From DATEAX01 sp035288145 (GTDB taxonomy: Bacteria > Patescibacteriota > UBA1384 > UBA12157 > JAENIV01), in the NCBI GenBank assembly GCA_035288145.1, contig DATEAX010000027.1:1-6793 (forward strand): a stretch of 6,793 nucleotides of DNA. The letters are read 5' to 3'. Both the position numbers and the translations under genes were made by a program. The notes beneath the pieces are model-generated. The model was given only the letters and a program-made list of their open reading frames with translations, did not search any database and had not been told where the DNA came from. Numbering within the stretch: position 1 is the first letter of the stretch; the number at the start of each line of letters is the position of its first letter. Shown piece after piece: positions 1 to 6,188 of this stretch.

Positions 1-1
1 C

Positions 2-100
2 CAGGAAATCGCCAAAACCCTCGTCAAATACCAGCCCAAACTTCAGCCATTTTCCCAAGATGCGCCTTATGACATTATCGTTGTCATCGGAACAAAATGA
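2..100 (+). CDS. 3' end of a gene, possible LytR_C-type envelope protein (partial)
   Basis: An open frame enters from the left edge and stops at TGA 98-100, leaving 32 codons. The peptide ends in YDIIVVIGTK. This resembles the last strand of the LytR C-terminal domain (LytR_C), where a D-I-V-V-I-L-G-K/D pattern closes the protein; that domain is found at the C-terminus of LytR-CpsA-Psr-type and related envelope proteins. Only the tail is visible, so the match is weak. No terminator hairpin lies between this stop and the promoter at 118, so some read-through into the following operon is possible. It could equally be an unrelated protein ending in a hydrophobic beta strand. Confidence 0.45.
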   Translation, partial: QEIAKTLVKYQPKLQPFSQDAPYDIIVVIGTK

Positions 101-117
101 CATCCCGAACACACCTT

Positions 118-145
118 TTGACAATGTTGATATTTTTGTTACAAT
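118..145 (+). promoter_or_regulatory. Sigma70-type promoter of the envelope operon
   Basis: A perfect -35 TTGACA (118-123) and a -10 TACAAT (140-145, five of six consensus) are separated by 16 bp. Transcription would start near 152, giving a leader of about 24 nt with AAGGAGG at 164-170, five bases before the ATG at 176. It is the only good promoter seen ahead of the four genes ending at 4849, so it probably drives all of them. Confidence 0.75.
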
Positions 146-175
146 TAAGTAAACAAGGTTTAAAAGGAGGTTTTT

Positions 176-1333
176 ATGGATACTAACCCCGGACAACCAT
201 CCCGGGACGAGGAAGATTTGGTTCAAAGAAATCAACAAATAAGTCAAAATCCGCCGCCGGCCCCGCCCCCGACTCCGGGGCAAAAAGTGCCGATAAATCA
301 ACCGCCACCGACACCACCGACGACGACGCCGGCCCCGATGCCGCCCACACCGCCAACTTCGCCAACCTGGCCGACAGCGGCTGCACCGCCACCACCGACA
401 CCCCCACCCCCACCACCGCCGCCTCCTCCTCCGCCGGCAGTTGCCGCCAAGCCCGAAGAAGAAACCAATGTCGGCGTCGGAAAACCCAATATCGGCGTTG
501 AAGAAAAACCCGCCGACACCCCAATGGAGGCCCCTTCTGACAGCGTCCCCAAACCGGCCGGGCCGCCGCTGATGACCCCTGAACCACCGAAAGCGGAAGC
601 CCAGATCGAAGTCGCCGATTACGATCCGCCCCCATCAACCCCGGCCGAGACAAAACCCCAACCGGTTCAGGTCAAAAATTACCAGCAATCCGGCCGGGCC
701 CAGCCGCCGGATCTCGGACCCCGGCCCCCAGTCAAAGCGCCAGGGACAAATAAGGCCCTAATCGTCGGCGCGGTGATTGCCTTGATTTTTGGTTCTGCCG
801 CGGGCTTTTTCGGTTTTCGTTATTTCGACCGTATCAAATCCTTGGCCTCCACCGAGCAATCCGCTTCGCCAGAGACCACCGAGACGCCCACCAAAGATGT
901 CAACCTCTGGCCCACTTATACCTCAACCTTATTTGATTTTTCTTTGAAATATCCCCGCGGCTGGTATGCCAAGACCACCGAGCCAGAGGCGGAAGTTCTC
1001 GCTTTTTCCGAAAACAAGGAATCCCTGGAAAGCACCCTTACCGGTTTTAAAATCGAAATTGTTTTCCAGGTCGACAACGGCAAAACCTTAAAAGATTGGG
1101 TTGAGGCCAACAGCGTCTCAACCGCCGAGTCCAAAAAAGCCAAAGAAATTACGATTTCGGAAAAAACCGCCTATCAGCAGGAGTTGGTGAAAAACGACCC
1201 CAAAGTCGCCACCTATATCGCCATACCCTCTGAACAAAAAGTGATGGTTGTCACTTACAGCGCTCCGGCGGATAAATTTGGCGAGGGCGGCGAGTGGTAT
1301 AACAACCTCATTAATTCGATTAAATTAGAGTAG
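176..1333 (+). CDS. Proline-rich single-pass membrane protein with PsbP-like C-terminal domain
   Basis: 385 aa; the ATG is preceded by AAGGAGG at five bases. Residues about 25-190 are a low-complexity, proline-dominated segment with an unbroken run of 12 prolines (76-87). One transmembrane helix follows at about 194-216 (ALIVGAVIALIFGSAAGFFG). After a Ser/Thr/Pro linker, residues about 245-385 form a compact domain that begins LFDFSLKYPRGWY. The F-x-F-x-YP-x-GW start is typical of PsbP-like domains in small bacterial surface proteins of unknown function. The likely topology is proline-rich part inside and PsbP-like domain outside, but positive charges flank both sides of the helix, so this is inference. 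It is the first gene of the operon with a histidine kinase, a propeller and a YerB protein. No enzymatic motif is visible; a structural, scaffold or ligand-binding envelope role is possible. Confidence 0.8.
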   Translation: MDTNPGQPSRDEEDLVQRNQQISQNPPPAPPPTPGQKVPINQPPPTPPTTTPAPMPPTPPTSPTWPTAAAPPPPTPPPPPPPPPPPPAVAAKPEEETNVGVGKPNIGVEEKPADTPMEAPSDSVPKPAGPPLMTPEPPKAEAQIEVADYDPPPSTPAETKPQPVQVKNYQQSGRAQPPDLGPRPPVKAPGTNKALIVGAVIALIFGSAAGFFGFRYFDRIKSLASTEQSASPETTETPTKDVNLWPTYTSTLFDFSLKYPRGWYAKTTEPEAEVLAFSENKESLESTLTGFKIEIVFQVDNGKTLKDWVEANSVSTAESKKAKEITISEKTAYQQELVKNDPKVATYIAIPSEQKVMVVTYSAPADKFGEGGEWYNNLINSIKLE

Positions 1334-1341
1334 CCGAATTT

Positions 1342-1355
1342 CTCCTTCAAAGGAG
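1342..1355 (+). promoter_or_regulatory. Hairpin that hides the kinase ribosome binding site
   Basis: CTCCT (1342-1346) can pair with AGGAG (1351-1355) across a TCAA loop, covering the Shine-Dalgarno AAAGGAGGG of the gene at 1361. The stop codon of the upstream gene is at 1331-1333, nine bases before the hairpin. A ribosome terminating there would be expected to open it, which suggests translational coupling of the kinase to the proline-rich protein. The stem is only five pairs, so the effect may be modest. Confidence 0.4.
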
Positions 1356-1360
1356 GGTTT

Positions 1361-2692
1361 ATGTCATCGCCCGAAAAAGACCATCGGGTTAATTCTCAAT
1401 TTGTCTATTCTTTGATTTTGGTCTTTTTAATCCCGGCAGTTTTAGCGGGAAATATTTTTTGGGGTCTCAAGAATTTTCAAAAAAACCAATCGATAGAAAT
1501 CGAAAAACGCGGAAAAATGGCCGGAGAAATTTTTGCCGGTACGACGACCGATTTTCTCAATGACAAAAATGCCCTCCAAACATCCCTCGACCGGCTCAAG
1601 GAAAGCCAAAGCGAAATTTGGGAAATCAGTCTTCTCGAGCCCCTTGACGACGGTTTTCACACCCTCGCTTCCACCAAACCGGAGAATCTGGACCTTGTCT
1701 ATCAGTCCCTGCGGTTTTCCACCGCCTGGGTGGAGGAAAAAACCCTCACTCTAAAACAGGCCGACGACAACAAAAGTTTTTTGGTTTATCTTAAACCCCT
1801 CAAAAACCAGGCCGGCGAAAAAGTTGCCCTCCTCCACATAAAAATTGACCTTTCTACGACCATTGCTCAAAACCAAAAAGCCATCCTGCAAACTCTGATT
1901 ATTTTAGGTCTTACAATCCTTGCGGTTCTCCTTTTGATGCTTAACCACCTCCGAATCTTCGAATATGCCGTTCTTTTCCAGCGTTTAAAAGAGGTCGACA
2001 AAATGAAGGACGATTTTATTTCCATGGCCTCCCACGAGCTCAAAACTCCGATGGCGGCAATTAAGGGCTATATTGAGATGATTTTTGAAGGCGTGGCCGG
2101 GAAAATTGACCAAAAAGCCAAAAGCCACCTCAATAAAGTCCAGGTAAGCATCAAGCGGCTGGATGCTTTGGTTGACGCTCTCCTGGATGTCTCCCGGCTG
2201 GAGCAAGGACGGATTCAGTTTGACATGCAGGCAGTCGATCTTACCAAGATTGTTTGTGATATCGTCGCCGAAAACCAGCCCCAGGCAGACGAAAAAAAAC
2301 TGAAACTCTCTTATCAAAATCTTCCCCAGCCTCATCCCTTCATTTTTGCCGACCCCGACCGCTTAAGACAAATCTTCCAAAACCTTTTAAGCAATGCTCT
2401 CAAATACACTTTTAAAGGCGAGGTTAATGTTTTTCATAAGATTGAGGATGGCAGAATCAAAACCGTCTTTTTAGACACCGGTATTGGCATGACCCAACAG
2501 GAAATGAAGGGACTTTTTGGCAAATTTTACCGGGTCCGCTCGGAAAAAACCGCTGATATCCCCGGCACCGGTTTGGGTCTCTGGATTACCAAAGAGCTTA
2601 CTTTAAAGATGAACGGGGAAATTATCGTTGAATCCAAAGAGGGGATGGGCTCGGCCTTTATTGTCTCCTTTCCGATGATGAAGGAAAAATGA
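1361..2692 (+). CDS. Membrane sensor histidine kinase (HisKA-HATPase_c)
   Basis: 443 aa. It autophosphorylates on a histidine in response to an envelope or external signal and would pass the phosphate to a response regulator. TM1 is at about 14-36 and TM2 at about 176-197. Between them is an extracytoplasmic domain of about 140 residues, perhaps Cache/PAS-like, ending in a KPLKNQAGEKVALLHIKID strand pattern. No HAMP is evident after TM2; a short helix leads straight to the HisKA domain. The phospho-acceptor is H225 in SHELKTP. The ATPase domain has an N-box (QNLLSNALKYT, N341/N345), G1 (DTGIGM, 372-377), F-box (FGKFYRV, 386-392) and G2 (GTGLGLW, 402-408), so all catalytic boxes are present. 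The ATG at 1361 has AAAGGAGGG just upstream, and the 3' end overlaps the next gene by ATGA. No response regulator lies in the window, so the partner is encoded elsewhere. Confidence 0.95.
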   Translation: MSSPEKDHRVNSQFVYSLILVFLIPAVLAGNIFWGLKNFQKNQSIEIEKRGKMAGEIFAGTTTDFLNDKNALQTSLDRLKESQSEIWEISLLEPLDDGFHTLASTKPENLDLVYQSLRFSTAWVEEKTLTLKQADDNKSFLVYLKPLKNQAGEKVALLHIKIDLSTTIAQNQKAILQTLIILGLTILAVLLLMLNHLRIFEYAVLFQRLKEVDKMKDDFISMASHELKTPMAAIKGYIEMIFEGVAGKIDQKAKSHLNKVQVSIKRLDALVDALLDVSRLEQGRIQFDMQAVDLTKIVCDIVAENQPQADEKKLKLSYQNLPQPHPFIFADPDRLRQIFQNLLSNALKYTFKGEVNVFHKIEDGRIKTVFLDTGIGMTQQEMKGLFGKFYRVRSEKTADIPGTGLGLWITKELTLKMNGEIIVESKEGMGSAFIVSFPMMKEK

Positions 2693-3756
2693 AAACTAAA
2701 ATTACATTAATTTTTATCGTTTATTTACTCCTGTTTGCTGTGCTGGGAATGATTTTTTATCGGATTCTCCTCAAAAATTCTTCACCTGGAGAAAATTCCT
2801 TTTCCGCCGAGACCGTCAGCCCGGAAACGAAAATTTATTTCAGCCGGAATCAAATAATTTACCGCCTTGCCCCGGAAAAAGCCGGTTTAACCGCAGGGCA
2901 AAATCTGGAAACTTTTTCCCAGCAAGGCGAAGTCGGCAACCTCACCTTTGACAAAAACATAAACCTCGCCGCTTTTGAGGTTAAAAACGCCGAGGGTCGT
3001 TGGGAAATTTGGAAAGCAAATCCGGCAAATTTTGAAGGTTCGCAAATTGCCAAGGCAGGAGATTTGGCGGGATTTCAGGATTTTCAAAACCCAAAATTTT
3101 CTCCTTCCGGGGAAAAACTGGCCTTTATCGGCACGGCCACGAGCCAAGACAAACTGCTAATTTATAATGTAAAAACCGCGGAAATCAAAGAATACGGCGG
3201 CGAGCTCGGGGCGAAATTCAGCGATTATTCCTGGGATAAAGAGGGTCAGCGTCTCGCTCTGTGTTCGAGCAACTTGTCGCTCAATGCCTGCTGGCGGCTC
3301 GACATGGAAAGTCAAGGGACCCAAAAACTTTTCGAGGAAAACATCAAAGAGATTTCCTGGAACCACACTGCGGAAATCATCTATCTTACCCAAGCGGAGA
3401 CCCCACACATTTTTCGCCGTCTTCCCGAGGAGAACCCGGCGCAAATTGATAATTTGTCAACGCCAAAAAAAATTATCTCGTTTCAGGTTGCTCCACTTGG
3501 CGAAAATATTGTCTACCAAGTCCTTGATCTTGCCTCCCAGGGTTCTGATTTGTACTTTTCCCAAATTGACAGCGCCAACCGGCTTCAGTTAACCCGCGAG
3601 GGCGAAAACCTTCAACCTCTCTTCTCACCCGACGGCTCAAAAATCGCCTTTTTAAGGCAAAAAGACGGCCTTTATTCAATCGAGACGGACAAAACCAATT
3701 TAAGAAAAATTCTCGAATCTTCCGAGGCCATCGACCGCCTCCTTGCCTGGAGATAA
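2689..3756 (+). CDS. Membrane-anchored TolB/WD40-like beta-propeller protein
   Basis: 355 aa, starting at an ATG that overlaps the kinase stop (ATGA, 2689-2692), which implies translational coupling. An N-terminal anchor at about 4-27 (LIFIVYLLLFAVLGMIFYRIL) places the rest outside the membrane. The body is a run of PD40/WD40-like units: FSPSGEKLAFIG (137-148), WDKEGQRLAL (182-191), WNHTAEIIYL (224-233), a degenerate one near 268-277 and FSPDGSKIAFL (312-322). The protein ends abruptly in LLAWR, as if the last strand closes the ring. Six or so blades fit the length. TolB-like propellers mainly bind proteins or peptides; no enzyme motif is seen. Its place directly after the sensor kinase suggests that it either supplies a signal to the kinase or works on the same envelope process (inference). 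The partner is unknown. Confidence 0.85.
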   Translation: MKTKITLIFIVYLLLFAVLGMIFYRILLKNSSPGENSFSAETVSPETKIYFSRNQIIYRLAPEKAGLTAGQNLETFSQQGEVGNLTFDKNINLAAFEVKNAEGRWEIWKANPANFEGSQIAKAGDLAGFQDFQNPKFSPSGEKLAFIGTATSQDKLLIYNVKTAEIKEYGGELGAKFSDYSWDKEGQRLALCSSNLSLNACWRLDMESQGTQKLFEENIKEISWNHTAEIIYLTQAETPHIFRRLPEENPAQIDNLSTPKKIISFQVAPLGENIVYQVLDLASQGSDLYFSQIDSANRLQLTREGENLQPLFSPDGSKIAFLRQKDGLYSIETDKTNLRKILESSEAIDRLLAWR

Positions 3757-3757
3757 G

Positions 3758-4849
3758 ATGAAAAAAAGAAAAAGAAAAATTATCATCATTTTGGTCTGTT
3801 TGCTCTTCGGTCTCGCCTTGGGAGCCGCCGGTTTTGTTGCCTGGAAACTTTACGGACCGGAAAAAAGCGGTCCTGATACGAGCAAGAAAAAAGACGCTGT
3901 CAAATCCCAAACTACTGCCAACCCGCTGGACGGAACCCAAGTTAGCCCCGAGCTTGCCCGGCGCCGCCCCTTGGCAATCATCGTGGAAAACCAAACCCAA
4001 GCCCGGCCGCAGGTCGGCTTAGACAAGGCCTCAATTATTTATGAGGCGATTTCCGAAGGCGGAATTACCCGTTTTATGGCAATTTATGGCCCGCAGGAGG
4101 CAGAAAAAGTCGGCCCGGTCCGCTCTTTACGCACCTACTTTTTGGATTGGGCTTGGGAGTATCTGGCGTTTTTGGCTCATGTCGGGGGAAACATTGACGC
4201 TTTGGACCGGATTGAGCAGGAAAAACCCGATGATTTGGACGAGTTTAAGCTGGGCGAGAACGCTTATTGGCGCGAACCGGAAGCGGGAAAAGCCATCGAG
4301 CACACTATGTACACCAGCTTGGGAAAACTCTATGCCTATGCTAAAGAAAAATCCTTACCCCAGGAGGGAGATTTTCAATCCCTGAAATTCTTAGACGCCG
4401 GGAGCTTTCAAAAAGACGCTGCCGTAACTCAAGAAATTACCATTGATTTTTCCAGCCCCCAGTACCAGGTCAAATACGCCTGGGATTCCCTTAACAACAA
4501 TTATCCCCGAGGAATGGCCGGCTCCAGCCATAAAGATAAAGCCACCGGAAATCAGCTGGCGCCAACTAATATTATCATCCAAGCGGTTGAACGCACTGAA
4601 GGACTGACGCGGATTAATGAAACCGGCTGGCAGATGAAGACCATCGGCGAAGGCAAGGCCTATGTTCTCTACGGCGGAAAAAAAATTGAGTCCGTCTGGA
4701 AGAAAAAGGACTTAAAAGCGCGGACTCTATTTTATGATGCGGGAGGCCGTGAAATCGAGTTTTTGCCCGGCCAATTCTGGTATGAAATCGTCCCCCCCGA
4801 GGTTTTCGAGAAAATAAAAATTGAGGAGCAAACCTCAACTCAACCATAA
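3758..4849 (+). CDS. YerB-type DUF3048 domain protein, membrane anchored
   Basis: 363 aa. The ATG at 3758 is preferred over an in-frame TTG at 3743 because GGAG (3749-3752) sits five bases before it and the upstream gene stops at 3756. A lysine/arginine-rich start (MKKRKRK) and a helix at about 7-29 form an uncleaved anchor. No lipobox cysteine is apparent, unlike Bacillus YerB, a lipoprotein. The DUF3048 N-terminal domain (about 68-200) carries the family landmarks RRPLAIIVENQ, ARPQVGL, EGGITRFMAIY (100-110), GPVRSLRTYF (119-128), HVGGN (141-145) and EHTMYTS (181-187). The second domain (about 227-350) has the YPRGMAGSSHKD and PTNIIIQ segments. The family is extracytoplasmic, and its biochemical role is not settled as far as I know. 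It is last in the operon, one base after the propeller gene, and convergent with the minus-strand genes to its right. Confidence 0.93.
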   Translation: MKKRKRKIIIILVCLLFGLALGAAGFVAWKLYGPEKSGPDTSKKKDAVKSQTTANPLDGTQVSPELARRRPLAIIVENQTQARPQVGLDKASIIYEAISEGGITRFMAIYGPQEAEKVGPVRSLRTYFLDWAWEYLAFLAHVGGNIDALDRIEQEKPDDLDEFKLGENAYWREPEAGKAIEHTMYTSLGKLYAYAKEKSLPQEGDFQSLKFLDAGSFQKDAAVTQEITIDFSSPQYQVKYAWDSLNNNYPRGMAGSSHKDKATGNQLAPTNIIIQAVERTEGLTRINETGWQMKTIGEGKAYVLYGGKKIESVWKKKDLKARTLFYDAGGREIEFLPGQFWYEIVPPEVFEKIKIEEQTSTQP

Positions 4850-4885
4850 AAAAAAGACCGTTGTGGTCAAGAAGCCACAACGGTC
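4848..4885 (-). terminator. Strong intrinsic terminator of the small-protein operon
   Basis: A perfect 11-bp stem, GACCGTTGTGG (4856-4866) with CCACAACGGTC (4875-4885), has an 8-nt loop. Read on the minus strand, eight U residues (4855-4848) follow the stem, so it terminates leftward transcription arriving from the gene ending at 4902, 16 bases away. On the plus strand the 3' arm is followed by AGGGACAG, with no U-tract. For the YerB-type gene the hairpin could at most act as a 3'-end stabiliser or weak bidirectional terminator. The A-run overlaps the stop codon of that gene. Confidence 0.9.
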
Positions 4886-4901
4886 AGGGACAGATGGGTC
4901 G

Positions 4902-5120
4902 TCAGTCCAAGTAGTCATTTTTGCGCCGGAAGAAGCGCCTTTTGGCTTTTACGCGGCGGAAGAGATTCTCGAGAGCCCACTTGAGGCGAACCCGAGCTTC
5001 TTCCGGGAGCTCGCCAGCCCGCCTTACCTGGTGACGATTTAGATGGCTCTGCACCAGCTTTGCCATTTCATCGGCGGTTTGCTGGGATACTTCGGGCGTC
5101 TCGGGAAATATCCGTTCCAT
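4902..5120 (-). CDS. Small basic protein of unknown function
   Basis: 72 aa, not recognised. The ATG at 5120 overlaps the stop of the gene upstream on the same strand (TAATG) and has GGAGGG (5131-5126) five bases before it. These support this start over an in-frame one at 5180. About 17 Lys/Arg against 11 Asp/Glu give a net positive charge, concentrated in a tail with nine basic residues out of 13 (RRVKAKRRFFRRK, 55-67). Residues about 12-30 and 38-62 look helical. There is no signal peptide, membrane helix, cysteine pair or enzyme motif. A basic helical tail fits nucleic-acid or membrane-surface binding, which is inference only. A strong terminator lies 16 bases after the stop, and this matched set of signals is the best evidence that the gene is real. 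Confidence 0.7.
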   Translation of the reverse strand: MERIFPETPEVSQQTADEMAKLVQSHLNRHQVRRAGELPEEARVRLKWALENLFRRVKAKRRFFRRKNDYLD

Positions 5121-5359
5121 TACGACCCTCCGATAACTGCCAGAGTGTCCGAGGCAAGATTGACTTTCTGCTCCCGGCAAAGAAGACGGGGCGTCATCTC
5201 GGTCCGCTGGAATTCCTCCTCGTAATCAAGATGCTGGTCAATCACCTCGGCCACCCGGTCGGCTCGACTGACTATCCTGCCGTAGTCCTCGGCCACCGGC
5301 AGAGGGTACTCCTGAACTTCCTCTGCCGGCCTTGCCTGCTTTACCCGCACCCCAATCAT
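5120..5359 (-). CDS. Small acidic protein of unknown function
   Basis: 79 aa, not recognised. I choose ATG 5359 because AAGGAGG lies seven bases upstream; a GTG at 5368 in the same frame overlaps that ribosome binding site. The protein is acidic (about 15 Asp/Glu to 10 Lys/Arg), with its most acidic stretch at VIDQHLDYEEEFQRTE (39-54). It has one cysteine (C61), no signal peptide and no membrane helix. Glutamate codons are mostly GAG (8 of 10). It is the first gene of a two-gene operon: its TAA stop shares one base with the ATG of the basic 72-aa protein, so the two are probably made in fixed ratio and may bind each other. A promoter lies about 40 bases upstream. Function unknown. Confidence 0.7.
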   Translation of the reverse strand: MIGVRVKQARPAEEVQEYPLPVAEDYGRIVSRADRVAEVIDQHLDYEEEFQRTEMTPRLLCREQKVNLASDTLAVIGGS

Positions 5360-5399
5360 TTCCTTCACCTCCTTGAATGAAGTGCTCCTATAGACATAA

Positions 5400-5427
5400 T
5401 TTATCTCATCACTTTCAGTCGTGTCAA
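5400..5427 (-). promoter_or_regulatory. Promoter of the two-gene small-protein operon
   Basis: On the minus strand a perfect -35 TTGACA (5427-5422) is followed after 16 bp by GATAAA (5405-5400, four of six consensus). A TGA sits immediately before the -10, as in extended -10 promoters. The transcript would start near 5393, leaving a leader of about 34 nt that contains AAGGAGG. The -10 is imperfect, so its exact position is uncertain. Confidence 0.55.
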
Positions 5428-5452
5428 GAGGTGTAATTATGCACCGTATCCC

Positions 5453-5473
5453 AAAAAGGCCCTGCCAGGCCTT
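5453..5473 (-). terminator. Probable weak intrinsic terminator after the peptidoglycan hydrolase gene
   Basis: On the minus strand AAGGCC (5473-5468), a 6-nt loop and GGCCTT (5461-5456) form a 6-bp stem followed by U residues (5457-5453, partly shared with the stem). It lies 83 bases after the stop of the gene ending at 5556 and just before the next promoter, which is where a terminator is expected. The short stem and short U-tract make it weak. An alternative GGCC/GGCC hairpin (5468-5482) overlaps it. Confidence 0.45.
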
Positions 5474-5499
5474 GGTGAGGCCACAGAGAGCCCTTTGGA

Positions 5500-5522
5500 T
5501 GTCAATGTCAAGTAAACTTTAC
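5500..5522. repeat. Duplicated -35-like hexamer next to a GTAAA/TTTAC palindrome
   Basis: TGTCAA occurs twice without a gap (5500-5505, 5506-5511), reading TTGACATTGACA on the minus strand. Directly beside it is GTAAACTTTAC (5512-5522), an odd-centred palindrome. No matching -10 lies 16-18 bases downstream on the minus strand, so this is not a plain promoter. It looks more like an operator or the remains of one. Confidence 0.4.
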
Positions 5523-5525
5523 ATT

Positions 5526-5552
5526 CGATTATCTTAGTTATCTCGATTATCT
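5526..5552. repeat. Three-copy 9-bp tandem repeat
   Basis: The units are CGATTATCT (5526-5534), TAGTTATCT (5535-5543) and CGATTATCT (5544-5552). All three share TTATCT in the same phase, and the outer two are identical. The array starts three bases beyond the stop codon of the hydrolase gene, in its 3' untranslated region. Confidence 0.6.
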
Positions 5553-5555
5553 CTT

Positions 5556-6143
5556 TTACAACCCCGCCATGACCGATTCGATGGCGTACTGCCAACTCAT
5601 GTCCTCGGCATAAACCGGGTTGATTTTGCCAGGAGTGTTCAGACCCCGGTCAAAGTAGCGGGTTTTGAGGTATTCAAACTGGTTCTGGATTGCCTCTTCC
5701 GGAGAAGGGTAGGCGGCATAGCCAAAAGAATTGGCTTTGCGGCCAAAGAAGTTATACTGGCGCCGAGCAAGAGACGACTGAAAGTTGCCCGATTCATGAT
5801 AACCAATGGCGTAGACAAGTTTCCAGTCAATCCCATACCTTTGGCCATAAACCTTCATCAGCCCTTTAATGGCTTCAGGGTCAAGATTCTCAAGGTCCTC
5901 TCGCGAACCGGCAGAGACAATCTCGATCTTTTTATCCTGGACGACAAGAGGAGATGGGCTGGTTTGGTCGAACTTAATTCTTGTCTGATAAGCCGGCTTG
6001 GAGAGAGGTTTTTCACCGGTGGGCAAAAGGACAAAGAGGAAGATAACCGGCAACATCTTTGAGACAATTAGCAAAGACCGAACTCGCTGGGGGTTCTTTT
6101 GAAAGGATGATTTAATTTTCGAAAAAATGTTTTTCAATTTCAT
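5556..6143 (-). CDS. Membrane-anchored GH73/lysozyme-like peptidoglycan hydrolase
   Basis: 195 aa. The start is ATG 6143 with AAGGGA (6153-6148) at about five bases; the frame stays open to 6512, but that would run across the promoter. A basic N-terminus (MKLKNIFSKIKSSFQKNPQR) leads to a hydrophobic anchor at about 23-41, then a linker. The catalytic domain spans about 87-195. YAIGYHESGN carries the presumed catalytic glutamate E117, and the following YNFFGRKANSFGYAAYPSPE (130-149) matches the N-x-F-G and 'aYpS.eeai' pattern of glucosaminidase/GH73 enzymes, which cleave beta-1,4 bonds in the glycan strands. YAEDMSWQYAIESVM near the end also fits. It probably acts outside the membrane in wall remodelling, growth or attachment to another cell. 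A soluble lytic transglycosylase-like fold is the main alternative. Confidence 0.85.
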   Translation of the reverse strand: MKLKNIFSKIKSSFQKNPQRVRSLLIVSKMLPVIFLFVLLPTGEKPLSKPAYQTRIKFDQTSPSPLVVQDKKIEIVSAGSREDLENLDPEAIKGLMKVYGQRYGIDWKLVYAIGYHESGNFQSSLARRQYNFFGRKANSFGYAAYPSPEEAIQNQFEYLKTRYFDRGLNTPGKINPVYAEDMSWQYAIESVMAGL

Positions 6144-6161
6144 ATTATCCCTTATTAAAAA

Positions 6162-6181
6162 CTTCCGGCCAAAACCGGAAG
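6162..6181 (-). promoter_or_regulatory. 5'-terminal stem-loop of the hydrolase mRNA
   Basis: On the minus strand CTTCCGG (6181-6175), loop TTTTGG, CCGGAAG (6168-6162) forms a perfect 7-bp stem followed by UUUUU (the preceding base, G6162, closes it). The predicted transcription start (about 6182) falls at the foot of this stem, so the mRNA would begin with it. It resembles an intrinsic terminator but lies within 20 nt of the start, where termination is unlikely. A 5' protective hairpin against decay is the more likely role. Confidence 0.6.
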
Positions 6182-6188
6182 AAAAACA

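Larger units (their letters stand above)
5360..5555. other. Noncoding spacer between the two minus-strand transcription units
   Basis: About 200 bases with no credible gene. From right to left (minus-strand direction) it holds a 9-bp tandem repeat (5526-5552), an 11-nt palindrome and two abutting TTGACA hexamers (5522-5500), a weak terminator-like hairpin (5473-5453), the promoter of the small-protein operon (5427-5400) and its short leader with AAGGAGG. The central GC-rich part (5458-5493) differs from the AT-rich flanks. Confidence 0.6.

Noticed and set aside
183..653. Long minus-strand open frames opposite the proline-rich gene, with Gly-rich or Arg-rich products.
   Set aside because: They are antisense shadows of a GC-rich, stop-poor repetitive coding segment, with no ribosome binding site.
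3743..3757. TTG start at 3743 for the YerB-type gene.
   Set aside because: The ATG at 3758 has GGAG at the right distance, and the five extra residues would only overlap the preceding gene and precede a normal MKKRKRK signal anchor.
4856..4885. Reading the hairpin as the intrinsic terminator of the plus-strand operon.
   Set aside because: There is no U-tract after the 3' arm on the plus strand. The eight A residues lie before the stem, which makes it a minus-strand terminator.
5043..5380. Plus-strand open frames opposite the two small minus-strand genes.
   Set aside because: They lack ribosome binding sites and promoters, whereas the minus strand has coupled starts, a promoter and a terminator for the same stretch.
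5500..5552. CRISPR-like array suggested by the short repeats.
   Set aside because: The units are 6-10 bp with no 20-40 bp spacers and no cas genes nearby.
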